Below are positions 46,606 through 54,884 of a stretch of DNA of 64,000 nucleotides, piece by piece. The position numbers were made by a program, and so were the translations under genes. The DNA comes from Peribacillus sp. ACCC06369. GTDB lineage: Bacteria > Bacillota > Bacilli > Bacillales > DSM-1321. Position 1 is the stretch's first letter, and every line of letters begins with the position of its first letter. The notes beneath the pieces are model-generated. The model was not told the DNA's origin and ran no database searches. It worked only from the letters and a program-made list of their open reading frames with translations. The stretch is from assembly GCF_030348945.1 (NCBI RefSeq), contig NZ_JAUCEN010000002.1, positions 2,914,001-2,978,000 of the forward strand, in the 5' to 3' direction.

Positions 46606-47214
46606 TTAAGGTCGTTCCATTTCAAATAATTCCCCTAGTTTTGTATAAGTATGACCCGCCAATCTTGCTACAGGTTTAAGCCCATTCTGGTCAATTCGGC
46701 CATTATGGTAAATATCATGCTCTATATGATAGCAGACTATTTTCCCTATCAATAAATCACAACCAGGTTTATCTAGGGAACCTCCCAATGGAATCGCATG
46801 CTCTAATGTACATTCAAAGCGTACCTTCGCTTCTTGCAATCCTGGTACGGATACCTTATTACTAACAGCCGTCGTGAAATTGGTCAGGCCCAATTCACTT
46901 TCATCTGATGGGAGTTCCTTGGCCGTTCGATTTGCATCAGCAACATTGTTTTCATCAGTGATATGAACAACGAATTCCCCTGATTGAATTGCATTTCGGG
47001 CAGTGTCCTTTGAAACTCCTTCTTTCCGTTGAACAGAAATGGAAATCATCGGAGGATTGGAACTGACTATGTTAAAAAAGCTGAACGGCGCTATATTGAT
47101 GGTACCGGTTTCGGATTGTGTCGTAACCAGAGCTATGGGTCTCGGTATAATGCTTCCAGTCAAAAACTTATAATTTTCCCGTTCAGTCAGACTTTCAGGA
47201 TTTACTGAAATCAT
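46606..47214 (-). CDS. Flavin reductase-like (FMN-binding split barrel) protein
   Basis: 202 residues from the third of three consecutive ATGs (47214), which has GAGGG at seven bases spacing. The flavin-reductase-like fold is recognisable by PRPIALVTTQSETGTINIAP (residues about 22-41), FFNIVSSNPPMISISV and VHITDENNVA, close to B. subtilis YwrF-type proteins. It binds FMN and probably reduces flavin or an aromatic/quinone substrate. It is the last gene of an operon with the hydrolase and two ring-cleavage dioxygenases. Confidence 0.85.
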   Translation of the reverse strand: MISVNPESLTERENYKFLTGSIIPRPIALVTTQSETGTINIAPFSFFNIVSSNPPMISISVQRKEGVSKDTARNAIQSGEFVVHITDENNVADANRTAKELPSDESELGLTNFTTAVSNKVSVPGLQEAKVRFECTLEHAIPLGGSLDKPGCDLLIGKIVCYHIEHDIYHNGRIDQNGLKPVARLAGHTYTKLGELFEMERP

Positions 47215-47234
47215 CATCATTCCCTCTTTCATTC

Positions 47235-47846
47235 TTATATAAAGTTCTTATGAAACCATGAACCTGCTGCCTCGACCTCTGAACGTGTTAACTGATGACC
47301 GTAATTTTCCCAGTGAACTTCCACCGAAGCACCAGCTTGCAATAAAAGTTGATTAAGTTCATCCGTTTCTTCTGCCGGGCAAATCGGATCGTTTTTACCT
47401 GCAGCAATAAATACAGGTATTTCTGAGAGTGACGGCATAGCAATCCCGCGTCTAGGCACCATTGGATGATGAAGAATCGCTCCTTGTAGTGCCCCTTCGA
47501 AATGGAACATCAAACTTGCCGCTATATTTGCACCATTAGAATAACCTAATGCTACCACTCTGTCACGGTCGAAGTCATATTGTCCGGACGCTAATTCCAA
47601 GAAGTCATTAAGCTCATTCGTACGGAAAATCAAATCTTCTTCATCAAAAACCCCTTCAGCTAACCGACGGAAAAAACGAGGCATTCCGTTTTCAAGTACA
47701 TTTCCCCGTACGCTCAATACGGATGAACCCGGTGAAACCATTTCCGATAATGGCAAGAGATCTGTTTCCGTTCCTCCAGTACCATGTAAAAGCAAAAGTA
47801 ACGGAGCTTCTGGATTACTTCCTTTTTGAAAAATATGCTTCATCAT
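47235..47846 (-). CDS. mhqD: MhqD-like carboxylesterase/hydrolase
   Basis: 203 residues of the alpha/beta-hydrolase fold: oxyanion region LLHGTGGTETD (19-29), nucleophile elbow ALGYSNGANIAASL (Ser), acidic residue in AAGKNDPICP and catalytic His in YGHQLT. It resembles B. subtilis MhqD, a hydrolase of the MhqR quinone-detoxification regulon. The ATG overlaps the stop of the upstream dioxygenase (ATGA), with AGGAGG before it. It probably hydrolyses products of ring cleavage. Confidence 0.87.
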   Translation of the reverse strand: MMKHIFQKGSNPEAPLLLLLHGTGGTETDLLPLSEMVSPGSSVLSVRGNVLENGMPRFFRRLAEGVFDEEDLIFRTNELNDFLELASGQYDFDRDRVVALGYSNGANIAASLMFHFEGALQGAILHHPMVPRRGIAMPSLSEIPVFIAAGKNDPICPAEETDELNQLLLQAGASVEVHWENYGHQLTRSEVEAAGSWFHKNFI

Positions 47847-48790
47847 TTATCCTCCTCTAGTACTCTCGGCACTGCCGGCAGTAACGTTTTCTCCATGATT
47901 CCCCTTTTTTCTTCCAGCCATGGCGGGAGCATCAATTTACTACCCATCGTTTCCTTCGTCTCATCATGAGCAAAGCCAGGTGGATCTGTGGCAACTTCAA
48001 AGAGTATGCCTCCATCTTCCCGGAAATAAATGGCATCGAAGTATTGACGGTCTGTAAATGGGGTCACGCCATAGCCATTGTTACCGATATGTTCTCTCCA
48101 TTCTTTATGATCTTCATTATCGATTGCACGCCATGCCAGATGATGAACAGTTCCTACTCCGATTTTTCCATTTGGCAATACGGTTTTTTTAACATCTATT
48201 AAATTTCCGATGTCCGATGTGGATTTGAAGCGGATGAAATCGTCCTCTTCCCCGATCTTTTGCAGGCCCATCACTTCCTCTAATAGTTCCATCGTTTTGA
48301 TCGGTTTTGACGTCAATAATACAGCACCGCCGAATCCCTTGACCGCCTTATCAGCTGGTACACCGCCGAATGACCACTCGCTATTTTTACCTTCTTTACG
48401 CTCAACCAGTTCAAGTTGTAAACCATGTGGGTCTTGGAATTTCAGATATTCCTCACCGAAACGTGATGACTTTTCAAAGTCTATATTAAATTTACCCAAA
48501 CGCATTTCCCAGAAGCCCATTGAACCTTCCGGAATGGCATATGTCGTAATCCCCACTTGTCCAGAGCCAATTGTCCCTCGGTATGCCCCAGGCCAAGGAA
48601 AGAAAGTGATGATAGTACCCGGTGAACCTGATTCATCTCCGAAATATAAGTGATAGGTGCCTGGATCATCAAAATTAACGGTTTTCTTCACCATACGCAT
48701 TCCTAATACTCCAGCATAAAAATCCACATTCTCTTGAGGATTGCCTACAATTGCGGTTATATGATGTATTCCTGCATTTTGCTTTCGCAT
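47843..48790 (-). CDS. mhqO: MhqO-like ring-cleaving dioxygenase
   Basis: 315 residues with two vicinal-oxygen-chelate (glyoxalase-fold) modules. GIHHITAIVGNPQENVDFYA begins the first, and HHLAWRAIDNEDH and GGILFEVATDPPGF the second; the two His and one Glu are the expected metal ligands. B. subtilis MhqO/MhqA/MhqE paralogs open the ring of hydroquinones formed during quinone stress. The gene sits between a second paralog and mhqD in one operon. AAAGGAAG precedes the ATG. Confidence 0.9.
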   Translation of the reverse strand: MRKQNAGIHHITAIVGNPQENVDFYAGVLGMRMVKKTVNFDDPGTYHLYFGDESGSPGTIITFFPWPGAYRGTIGSGQVGITTYAIPEGSMGFWEMRLGKFNIDFEKSSRFGEEYLKFQDPHGLQLELVERKEGKNSEWSFGGVPADKAVKGFGGAVLLTSKPIKTMELLEEVMGLQKIGEEDDFIRFKSTSDIGNLIDVKKTVLPNGKIGVGTVHHLAWRAIDNEDHKEWREHIGNNGYGVTPFTDRQYFDAIYFREDGGILFEVATDPPGFAHDETKETMGSKLMLPPWLEEKRGIMEKTLLPAVPRVLEEDK

Positions 48791-48814
48791 GCCGATTACT
48801 TCCTTTCCCGTTGA

Positions 48815-49792
48815 TTAATTTGTTGATTTAGTATTCAGGGGTTTTAAATTCGATTCAATATCTTTTCTTTTCGATTCTAAAAATGGTGGCAGTGCGAGGT
48901 TCTCACCTAGGTGCTCCTCTGCTTCATCCACTGCAAAACCAGGTCCATCAGTCGCTAGTTCAAATAATATGCCATTCGGCTCCCTAAAATATAGTGAACG
49001 AAAATAAAAGCGGTCCACATATCCCGAGTTCACGAATTTCGATTCACTAATTTTCTCTATCCATTTTCTCAGTTCTACTTCATTATCCACCCGGAAGGCA
49101 ACATGGTGTACTCCCCCTCTCCCCAATCGTTCTCGGGGAATGTCATTCCTTTCTTCGACATGGACTTCCGCTCCTGTTCCTCCCTCACCTATCTCGTAAA
49201 CGACAATCGGATTTTGCCCCCTAATTGAGGATGGGTATGTGCCTGATTTCCTGAACCCCAATACTTCGGTAAGAACGCTTTGCGTTTGTTCAATATTGGG
49301 TACAGTAAGTTTAACTGGTCCTAATCCTATTATGGAAAACTCTTGCGGTACCGGGCTTCCATCCCATGGTAACCCTCCTTGAACGCCTTTATTATCCTGA
49401 TCGGAAACAAGAAGAAGCCTTTGCCCTTCAGGATCTTTAAAAGAAAGAACCTTCCTTTGAAAACGGGTTGATATTTCATCATGATCAACCTTGGATTCCA
49501 CAAACCGTTTTTTCCAATATTCGAGTGCTTCATCATCCCTCACCCGTAAAGAAATTTCTGAAATACTATTGTTTCCTTCATGAGTGCGGGCAGCATTGGG
49601 AATTTCAAAAAACGTCAGTTCCGTTCCCGGTGAACCAATTTGGTCTCCATAAAATAAGTGATACACACGAATATCATCTTGATTCACCGTTTTTTTGATT
49701 AATCGCATCCCTAATACTTTCGTGTAGAATTCAAAGTTGTTTCCCGCTCTAGCTGTAATCGCCGAAACATGATGTAATCCTTTTAATTCCAT
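48815..49792 (-). CDS. Second Mhq ring-cleaving dioxygenase (MhqA/MhqE-like)
   Basis: 325 residues from the ATG at 49792 with GGAGTGG upstream; the longer frame covers the promoter region. Same double VOC architecture as the next gene: LKGLHHVSAITARAGNNFEF, then HHVAFRVDNEVELRKW and NGILFELATDGPGF with the metal-binding His and Glu. The two paralogs have diverged considerably and may attack different hydroquinones or catechols. It is the first gene of the minus-strand operon and is divergent from the nitroreductase gene, sharing the MhqR-like operators. Confidence 0.9.
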   Translation of the reverse strand: MELKGLHHVSAITARAGNNFEFYTKVLGMRLIKKTVNQDDIRVYHLFYGDQIGSPGTELTFFEIPNAARTHEGNNSISEISLRVRDDEALEYWKKRFVESKVDHDEISTRFQRKVLSFKDPEGQRLLLVSDQDNKGVQGGLPWDGSPVPQEFSIIGLGPVKLTVPNIEQTQSVLTEVLGFRKSGTYPSSIRGQNPIVVYEIGEGGTGAEVHVEERNDIPRERLGRGGVHHVAFRVDNEVELRKWIEKISESKFVNSGYVDRFYFRSLYFREPNGILFELATDGPGFAVDEAEEHLGENLALPPFLESKRKDIESNLKPLNTKSTN

Positions 49793-49850
49793 CCGTACCA
49801 CTCCTATCTTTATAAATCTCCCCTTAAGGAGATGAATTATCCGCCAATAA

Positions 49851-49868
49851 TATCTCGAATTCGAGGTA
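49851..49868. promoter_or_regulatory. MhqR-like operator 1
   Basis: TATCTCGAATTCGAGGTA is palindromic apart from one base pair and agrees with the MhqR box of B. subtilis (TATCTCGAATTCGAGATA) at all but one position. It lies upstream of the ring-cleaving dioxygenase operon. Confidence 0.75.
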
Positions 49869-49902
49869 TCTAATCTGTTATACACAACACTTTTAATAAA
49901 AA

Positions 49903-49935
49903 TATCTTGAATTAAAGATAAACGACATTTATATA
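49903..49935 (+). promoter_or_regulatory. MhqR-like operator 2 overlapping a sigma-A promoter
   Basis: TATCTTGAATTAAAGATA (49903-49920) is a second, weaker MhqR-like palindrome. Within it TTGAAT (49907-49912) is a -35 with a 17-base spacer to TATATA (49930-49935), giving a promoter for the nitroreductase gene that bound repressor would cover. The mhqR gene itself is not in this window. Confidence 0.65.
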
Positions 49936-50035
49936 TTTGTCAACCATCCCTGATTCAAATATTTCAAACCATTCACTTAATAAAATAATAATATCAGGTC
50001 AAAATAAGTCGGTATAATTAATGGAGGTGTGATAT

Positions 50036-50635
50036 ATGGCTAAAGATTTTTCAAGTGCAATTGAAGATAGGCGCTCATATTATTCCCTTAGCAAGGAAAG
50101 TGTCGTCCCTAATAAAAGGATTAAGGAAGTTATCGATCATGCCGTTCAATATTCCCCTTCCGCTTTCAACTCACAAAGTGCAAGAGTGATTGTTTTAACC
50201 GGGAAAAGCCACGACCAATTATGGGATATCACAAAAGAAACATTAAGAAAAGCAGTCGGTGACAAAGATTTTGAAAAAACGGAAGAAAAAATGAAGTCAT
50301 TTAAAAATGGTTATGGTACGGTTTTATTCTTTGAAGATCAGGCCATTTTAGAAAGGCTTCAAGAACAATTCAAAACGTATGCCGAAAACTTCCCGATTTG
50401 GTCTAACCAATCATCTGCCATTTTACAATTTGTCGTATGGACTTCCTTGGAAATTGAGGGGTTTGGTGCAAGTCTTCAGCATTATAATCCTTTAATCGAT
50501 GACGAGGTGAGAAAGACATGGGATATATCAAGCGATTGGAAACTCATCGCACAGATGCCTTTTGGAAGACCCACTGCAGAGCCTGGCGATAAAGACGTCT
50601 CACCACTTGAAGAACGAGTGAAATATTATCAATAA
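50036..50635 (+). CDS. mhqN: MhqN/YodC-like nitroreductase
   Basis: 199 residues of the nitroreductase family: EDRRSYYSLSKESVVPNKRI binds the FMN phosphate region, SAFNSQSARVIVL the isoalloxazine, and EIEGFGASLQHYNPL lies at the dimer face. It matches B. subtilis MhqN/YodC, FMN enzymes of quinone and nitro-compound detoxification. It is divergent from the dioxygenase operon and has an MhqR-like operator over its promoter. GGAGGTGTGATAT precedes the ATG. Confidence 0.88.
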   Translation: MAKDFSSAIEDRRSYYSLSKESVVPNKRIKEVIDHAVQYSPSAFNSQSARVIVLTGKSHDQLWDITKETLRKAVGDKDFEKTEEKMKSFKNGYGTVLFFEDQAILERLQEQFKTYAENFPIWSNQSSAILQFVVWTSLEIEGFGASLQHYNPLIDDEVRKTWDISSDWKLIAQMPFGRPTAEPGDKDVSPLEERVKYYQ

Positions 50636-50642
50636 TACATTA

Positions 50643-50680
50643 GGGCCGGCTCTACATACTGAGCCAGCCCTTACTTTTAT
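50643..50680. terminator. Intrinsic terminator after the nitroreductase gene
   Basis: GGGC-GGCTC pairs with GAGCC-GCCC (one mismatch) around TACATACT, followed by TTACTTTTATTT on the plus strand. Confidence 0.75.
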
Positions 50681-50686
50681 TTCACT

Positions 50687-50797
50687 TTAATAATCTGGGA
50701 AAGTCGCAAAGAATTTTGAAAATATCAATGACGCAAAGCCCATAAATTCTACAACCGGCATGATTTTATTATACTCATTGTCGTTCAAAACGTACAT
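50687..50797 (-). CDS. Small protein (36 aa) at the end of the PHA operon
   Basis: ATG 50797 follows AGGGGGGTGCGAA and opens 36 codons (MYVLNDNEYNKIMPVVEFMG then FASLIFSKFFATFPDY). The C-terminal half is hydrophobic and aromatic and could lie on a membrane or a PHA granule. It starts 19 bp after the phaC stop, so it is probably co-transcribed. No family is recognised. Confidence 0.55.
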   Translation of the reverse strand: MYVLNDNEYNKIMPVVEFMGFASLIFSKFFATFPDY

Positions 50798-50816
50798 TTC
50801 GCACCCCCCTAGTAAC

Positions 50817-51869
50817 CTATTGAATTGGGGAAGAACGCCCTGGTAGCCATTCCTTCAAATAAGATGGGAGTTCACCCGAATATTGTTTTGCAGCATGTCC
50901 ACTTTTCAGTAGACTGAATGTCTTATCCTTGCATGTTAAATGCTCCATTACCGGATAAATCATTTCCTGTGGGACCAATCGATCATACTTACTAGCTATG
51001 ACCAAAACACTAGCATCAATTTTTGATAGCTTCGCTTTTTTTCCCCTTACCTTGAAACCACCATTAACCAAACTATTTTTTATCAAAAGTTCTTTGGTTA
51101 TTTGTTTTGCGGCTGCTCCGGATAATGGTACATGCCCATTAGCCCAAGCATTGAAACGGCGCCAATTTTGGACGTATTCCTCATCATCCGCTTGATTCAA
51201 TAAAGATAAATAGGGTGATAAATAGATTGGAGATGTAATTAACCGGATTCCATATTTGACTGCACTGGCTGGGATCGTTTGATAAATATCGATCGTCTCG
51301 TCAAAATTCGCGGTACCTTCCTTTAACGCTTCCTGCCATTTATCAAAAAATTCTGAGGCACTGAAATCTACCGGTGTAACGGAGAGGATCAAATTCTTGA
51401 TTGGCTCGTCTGCAATGGCAGCATATATTGCGGCTATTGTACCGCCGAGGCAAAATCCCATAACTGTAATTTCTGATGCTCCAGAGTGGCGTAATGCACG
51501 CTGCACCCCTTTTTGAATATAATCGATGATATAATCTTCGATCGATATTTCACCATCTTCAAAGCCCGGGCTTCCAAAATCAAGCAAATACACATCAAAA
51601 CCTTCATTTACAAAAGATTCTATTAAACTATTCCCTGGGGACAAATCAAGAATCAAAGGAGTATTGATTAGTGAATATATAAGAAAAACCGGTACATCAT
51701 ATTTTTTTTGTGCTGACGGATAATGCCAAAGCGTTGATTTATTTTTTTTCCACACCGCTATTTTCGGCGTCAGTCCCACTTCAGGCATTGGCTGATTGGG
51801 AATATCCATTAAATGTTTCCATTTAGTTATGGATTCGGATTGATTTTTCGGCACTTTCCGCTTAGCCAT
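50817..51869 (-). CDS. phaC: Class IV polyhydroxyalkanoate synthase catalytic subunit PhaC
   Basis: 350 residues from ATG 51869 (AGGGGA upstream). The lipase-like box GFCLGG places the catalytic Cys at about 140, with the triad Asp in KYDRLVP and His in SGHAAKQ. Length (about 360) and dependence on PhaR are features of class III/IV synthases, which polymerise (R)-3-hydroxyacyl-CoA on granules. It overlaps phaR by 8 bp. The N-terminal 45 residues are weakly conserved. Confidence 0.9.
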   Translation of the reverse strand: MAKRKVPKNQSESITKWKHLMDIPNQPMPEVGLTPKIAVWKKNKSTLWHYPSAQKKYDVPVFLIYSLINTPLILDLSPGNSLIESFVNEGFDVYLLDFGSPGFEDGEISIEDYIIDYIQKGVQRALRHSGASEITVMGFCLGGTIAAIYAAIADEPIKNLILSVTPVDFSASEFFDKWQEALKEGTANFDETIDIYQTIPASAVKYGIRLITSPIYLSPYLSLLNQADDEEYVQNWRRFNAWANGHVPLSGAAAKQITKELLIKNSLVNGGFKVRGKKAKLSKIDASVLVIASKYDRLVPQEMIYPVMEHLTCKDKTFSLLKSGHAAKQYSGELPSYLKEWLPGRSSPIQ

Positions 51870-52365
51870 TTGAATTCCCCTGTCCAATTGAATCGAACCC
51901 AGGCAACTGTGCACTTAACAATAAAGAGTTATTTATAAAATCCGATATCCTTTTTTTACTCCCTTCCATTTCATTGGATTCCAATCTTGATTTCTTTTTC
52001 ATACTGCGCGATGAATTGGCATTCCGTTTATTGCGTAATGAAGAATTACCTTTGACAGTCCCTTCTCTATCCTCAACAAGTGTATAGACCAACTCTTCTA
52101 ACCTATCAATCTTTTCTTCGAGCTGGATGATTAATTTCGCTACACTTGCCACATCTTTTTTTGTTGGATAATTCATGATGATGGACATTCTTTCTGATTC
52201 TTCCTGCATCCTATTTATTCTTGGAATCTGCATTTGTGCATTATCGCTTATTCTTTCTATTAACTCACGATTATTTAGCAAATCCTTAATTTTATCATTC
52301 AGCTGCTGCTCTTTTTGTGTGCCTATCAGTTTAAGTCCTTTAAAAAAATTTGATTTTTCCGTCAT
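51862..52365 (-). CDS. phaR: PHA synthase subunit PhaR (divergent)
   Basis: 167 residues. The central NYPTKKDVASVAKLIIQLEE followed by KIDRLEELV corresponds to the conserved VPTKEDIASVATLVINLE segment of Bacillus PhaR and forms a coiled coil (about 66-98). The N-terminal 60 residues and the basic, Ser/Asn/Lys-rich tail (about 100-145) do not resemble the PhaR proteins I know. PhaR is the obligate partner of class IV PhaC. It precedes and overlaps phaC. AAGGAAGGAAG precedes the start. Confidence 0.8.
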   Translation of the reverse strand: MTEKSNFFKGLKLIGTQKEQQLNDKIKDLLNNRELIERISDNAQMQIPRINRMQEESERMSIIMNYPTKKDVASVAKLIIQLEEKIDRLEELVYTLVEDREGTVKGNSSLRNKRNANSSRSMKKKSRLESNEMEGSKKRISDFINNSLLLSAQLPGFDSIGQGNSNG

Positions 52366-52392
52366 ATATTTCTTCCTTCCTTTCTCCTCCGT

Positions 52393-53172
52393 TTACACTA
52401 ATGCCGATATTCCACCGTCAATGATCAAAACATGTCCAACCATATAGTCAGAAGCCTGTGAGGCTAAAAATACGGCGGCACCCTTTAAATCATCTTCATC
52501 GCCAAACCTCCCCGCCGGAGTTTTACCTAATATGTCATAATTAGACTTTTCAAGAATTTTCTTTGTGATTTTAGTCGGGAAAAATCCAGGTGCAATTGCA
52601 TTGACTTGGATACCGTACCTAGCAAGCTTTACCCCTAAATCCTTAGTCATTGTAATGACGGCACCCTTACTGGTGTTATAAGCTATGGTATCCAATAGCT
52701 CTGGAAACGTCCCGCCAAGACCCGACACAGATGCAATATTTATGATTTTTCCGGAATTTTGCTGCTTCATGATCTTCGCTACAGCCTGTGAAAACAGGAA
52801 AGTACCTGTAACATTTACATTCAATACTTTTTCCCACTTATCCTTGGGAAGATCAAATAGCGGCCCTGACCAAGACGTGCCGCTATTATTGACAAGAATA
52901 TCAATCGTACCGAATTGAGCAACCGTTTCCTGTACCACATGATCAATATCACTCTCTTTCGTGATATCACATTCAAAGGCAACTGCCTTAATCCCCATTG
53001 ATTGCAAGTGTTCGCATACCTCTTTACATACAGGAAGATTTCGTGAGGCAATGACTATATTAGCTCCTGCCTCCCCCAACGCCATGGCGATCTGTTTGCC
53101 CAGTCCCCTACCGCCACCAGTAATGATTGCCGTTTTATTAGTCAAATCGAACATATTACTCAAAGTAGTCAA
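52393..53172 (-). CDS. SDR-family reductase, probable acetoacetyl-CoA reductase (PhaB role)
   Basis: 259 residues with TGGGRGLGKQ (cofactor loop, about 18), NNSG, the Ser of NIASVSGLGG, YNTSKGA (catalytic Tyr/Lys) and APGFFPTKIT. Translation appears to start at TTG 53172 with GGAAGGG upstream; ATG 53154 is an alternative. Closest in feel to gluconate-5-dehydrogenase/3-oxoacyl reductase SDRs. Position 27 bp before phaR-phaC suggests that it supplies (R)-3-hydroxyacyl-CoA, but this is an inference. Confidence 0.82.
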   Translation of the reverse strand: MTTLSNMFDLTNKTAIITGGGRGLGKQIAMALGEAGANIVIASRNLPVCKEVCEHLQSMGIKAVAFECDITKESDIDHVVQETVAQFGTIDILVNNSGTSWSGPLFDLPKDKWEKVLNVNVTGTFLFSQAVAKIMKQQNSGKIINIASVSGLGGTFPELLDTIAYNTSKGAVITMTKDLGVKLARYGIQVNAIAPGFFPTKITKKILEKSNYDILGKTPAGRFGDEDDLKGAAVFLASQASDYMVGHVLIIDGGISALV

Positions 53173-53293
53173 CTTTTCAGCCCTTCCGTAATGAATTATT
53201 ATTTATATAACTAATCTATATTATTATAGAAAAGCCTATCCAATATGGTGCTTAAAATAGCCTAATGCCTCTGCCTTTTGTTTGACCAATCTT

Positions 53294-53455
53294 AACTCGA
53301 CACCCTGTAATTTTTTTCGTCGTTTGTGAGAAATTCGACCGATCGGGCACATTATTCGGCATTTTCGGAGATTATTCGAACAGATCGGCACTTTTTTCGG
53401 CCATTTGGAATCTTAATTCGACGATTCAACACTTTCGAGCAAAATCGAATACATA
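53294..53455. repeat. Degenerate tandem repeat, about 41-bp period, four units
   Basis: Units begin near 53294, 53333, 53374 and 53416 with (A/C)TCGA or ATTCGA and contain ATCGG-CAC-TT-TTTCGGC-ATTT-GGA in the two best copies (53333: CCGATCGGGCACATTATTCG; 53374: CAGATCGGCACTTTTTTCGG). The outer units are more diverged. It fills the gap between the PHA operon and the OsmC gene; no gene is seen. Confidence 0.5.
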
Positions 53456-53503
53456 ACCTGTTTAATCGTTTACACTATTAGATATAGTAAGGAGGTTAAA
53501 AAT

Positions 53504-53959
53504 ATGACGTTACATCACTTTCATTTAACCGCGGAATGGCCTGGCGGCAGAAATGATATCGGCACGATTCAATCAGGAAATCTGCAAACACAGATAAGTA
53601 TCCCTACGGAAATGGAGGGACCAGGGATTGGCACTAATCCCGATGAAATGCTGCTTGGAGCGGCCTCGACCTGCTATATCATTACCTTTGCTGCCATGTT
53701 AGAGCGAGCCCATATAGAAAAGGACAGCTTGACCATGCAATCGGAAGCCTTAGTGGATGTTACAAATGGTGTATTCACCTACAAGAAGATCATACATCGC
53801 CCTACACTAGTATTAGCACGGGATACATCAGAAAAAGTGGCTGAAAAAGCGAGGATACTTGCTGAAAAAGCTGAAACTTCTTGTATGATTTCAAGAGCGA
53901 TCAAAGGTAATGTAGCGGTGGAATTGAACGTGACAATTTCCATATCACAACAACCTTGA
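53504..53959 (+). CDS. OsmC-family peroxiredoxin
   Basis: 151 residues of the OsmC/Ohr superfamily. The redox cysteines are in LGAASTCYIITFAAML (Cys about 64) and KAETSCMISRAIKG (Cys about 127), the usual pair at the dimer interface that reduces organic hydroperoxides. It resembles the SACOL1771-type subfamily. TAAGGAGGTTAAAAAT precedes the ATG. It is monocistronic with a strong terminator. Confidence 0.88.
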   Translation: MTLHHFHLTAEWPGGRNDIGTIQSGNLQTQISIPTEMEGPGIGTNPDEMLLGAASTCYIITFAAMLERAHIEKDSLTMQSEALVDVTNGVFTYKKIIHRPTLVLARDTSEKVAEKARILAEKAETSCMISRAIKGNVAVELNVTISISQQP

Positions 53960-53963
53960 ACAG

Positions 53964-54001
53964 AAAAAGTGCCTAACCCTATATTGGGTTAGGCACTTTT
54001 T
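53964..54001. terminator. Bidirectional terminator
   Basis: A perfect 16-bp stem (AAAAAGTGCCTAACCC and its complement) around TATATT between the convergent osmC-like and ykuS-like genes. Confidence 0.92.
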
Positions 54002-54004
54002 GAA

Positions 54005-54256
54005 CTATTGAATTGCGTTCACTTTATTTTCAACCTGGCGGCACACTTCATCAGCCGTTAAACCATTTGCCTCTATGATAGACGCTTTTAATGAAGTATC
54101 GCTTATTCCCATCACATTACTTTCCATTCCTGTTACCACACAACAATCCACGTTTTTTGCGTCAGCTTCTTGTTTAATCTCCACAACATCAAAACCTTTT
54201 TCACGAAGTGCTTCCTGAATATTCGTTAATGATTCTTCAACACCGATTTTTGACAT
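54005..54256 (-). CDS. ykuS: YkuS-like UPF0180 protein
   Basis: 83 residues from ATG 54256 with AGGAGG nine bases upstream. The sequence KIGVEESLTNIQEALREKGF with DCCVVTGMESNVMGI and GLTADEVCRQVEN aligns throughout with B. subtilis YkuS (UPF0180), a small protein of unknown function with a conserved CC pair. It ends at the shared bidirectional terminator. No functional clue comes from its neighbours. Confidence 0.9.
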   Translation of the reverse strand: MSKIGVEESLTNIQEALREKGFDVVEIKQEADAKNVDCCVVTGMESNVMGISDTSLKASIIEANGLTADEVCRQVENKVNAIQ

Positions 54257-54354
54257 CAACACACACCTCCTCTACTTTCTAACCTGTCCTTTTTACCTTC
54301 AATATATGTATAGGATGCAAAGGAAATAGGGAAAGTAATATCGAGGTGATAAAC

Positions 54355-54489
54355 ATGAATGGTAAACACAAGAAAGATGCTTCACAAACTCGTTTAGGTT
54401 CTTCTCAGGTAGAGGGACAAGGTACCACTACGAAAGAAACCGGGTCCTTCACTCAACCATCTTCACTTAAAAAGCAAAAGCGTTCATGA
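54355..54489 (+). CDS. YuzL-like small protein (44 aa)
   Basis: ATG 54355 is preceded by GAGGTGATAAAC. It encodes MNGKHKKDASQTRLGSSQVE, then GQGTTTKETGSFTQPSSLKK, then QKRS. The KKDxSxxxLxSxxVEGQGxT pattern resembles the YuzL family of tiny hydrophilic bacillus proteins, some found in spores. The function is unknown. A terminator hairpin follows at 54530. Confidence 0.7.
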   Translation: MNGKHKKDASQTRLGSSQVEGQGTTTKETGSFTQPSSLKKQKRS

Positions 54490-54529
54490 TAACCTAAACT
54501 ATCATGGACTTCCGTGTACATGTTACACA

Positions 54530-54560
54530 AAAAACGCTTGGTTTAACAGCCAAGCGTTTT
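54530..54560 (+). terminator. Intrinsic terminator after the YuzL-like gene
   Basis: AAAACGCTTGG pairs with CCAAGCGTTTT around TTTAACAG, 40 bp after the stop. Confidence 0.85.
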
Positions 54561-54624
54561 CCTCTGATTAATCCAATGTAAATGTAACATACCCAGTTTC
54601 CTTACTTTCGACCAGGCTCTTTTC

Positions 54625-54789
54625 TTATAGATTTTGCTTTCTGATTTCCTGTTGGATCTTAAGATCATTCAGGTGATCCCCATCTTTGGCTTTTGAACTC
54701 ATTTTTGATCTCCCGGCTTCATCCTGGTTTAAATCACTTGCCTTTAAATTATTATCGGGAGCTGCTTGCTCATTCCATTTTGTCATCAT
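54625..54789 (-). CDS. Small hydrophilic protein (54 aa)
   Basis: ATG 54789 (or 54786) follows GAGGAGGAGATC, a very strong binding site. The product is MMTKWNEQAAPDNNLKASDL, NQDEAGRSKMSSKAKDGDHL, NDLKIQQEIRKQNL. It is polar, with no Cys, and probably disordered. I do not recognise it, though the composition is like minor spore proteins. It is divergent from the 63-residue gene at 54885. Confidence 0.7.
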   Translation of the reverse strand: MMTKWNEQAAPDNNLKASDLNQDEAGRSKMSSKAKDGDHLNDLKIQQEIRKQNL

Positions 54790-54884
54790 GATCTCCTCCT
54801 CAGTCCTTTATCCTTCCCAATCCTAAGAATATTCATGAATATACCCCATCGTTTATTGCAAAGATACTAATGGAGGTGGTTTTA

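Noticed and set aside
53294..53455. CRISPR array interpretation of the about 41-bp repeats
   Set aside because: Units are degenerate and contiguous, with no alternation of conserved repeats and unique spacers, and no cas genes are in the window.
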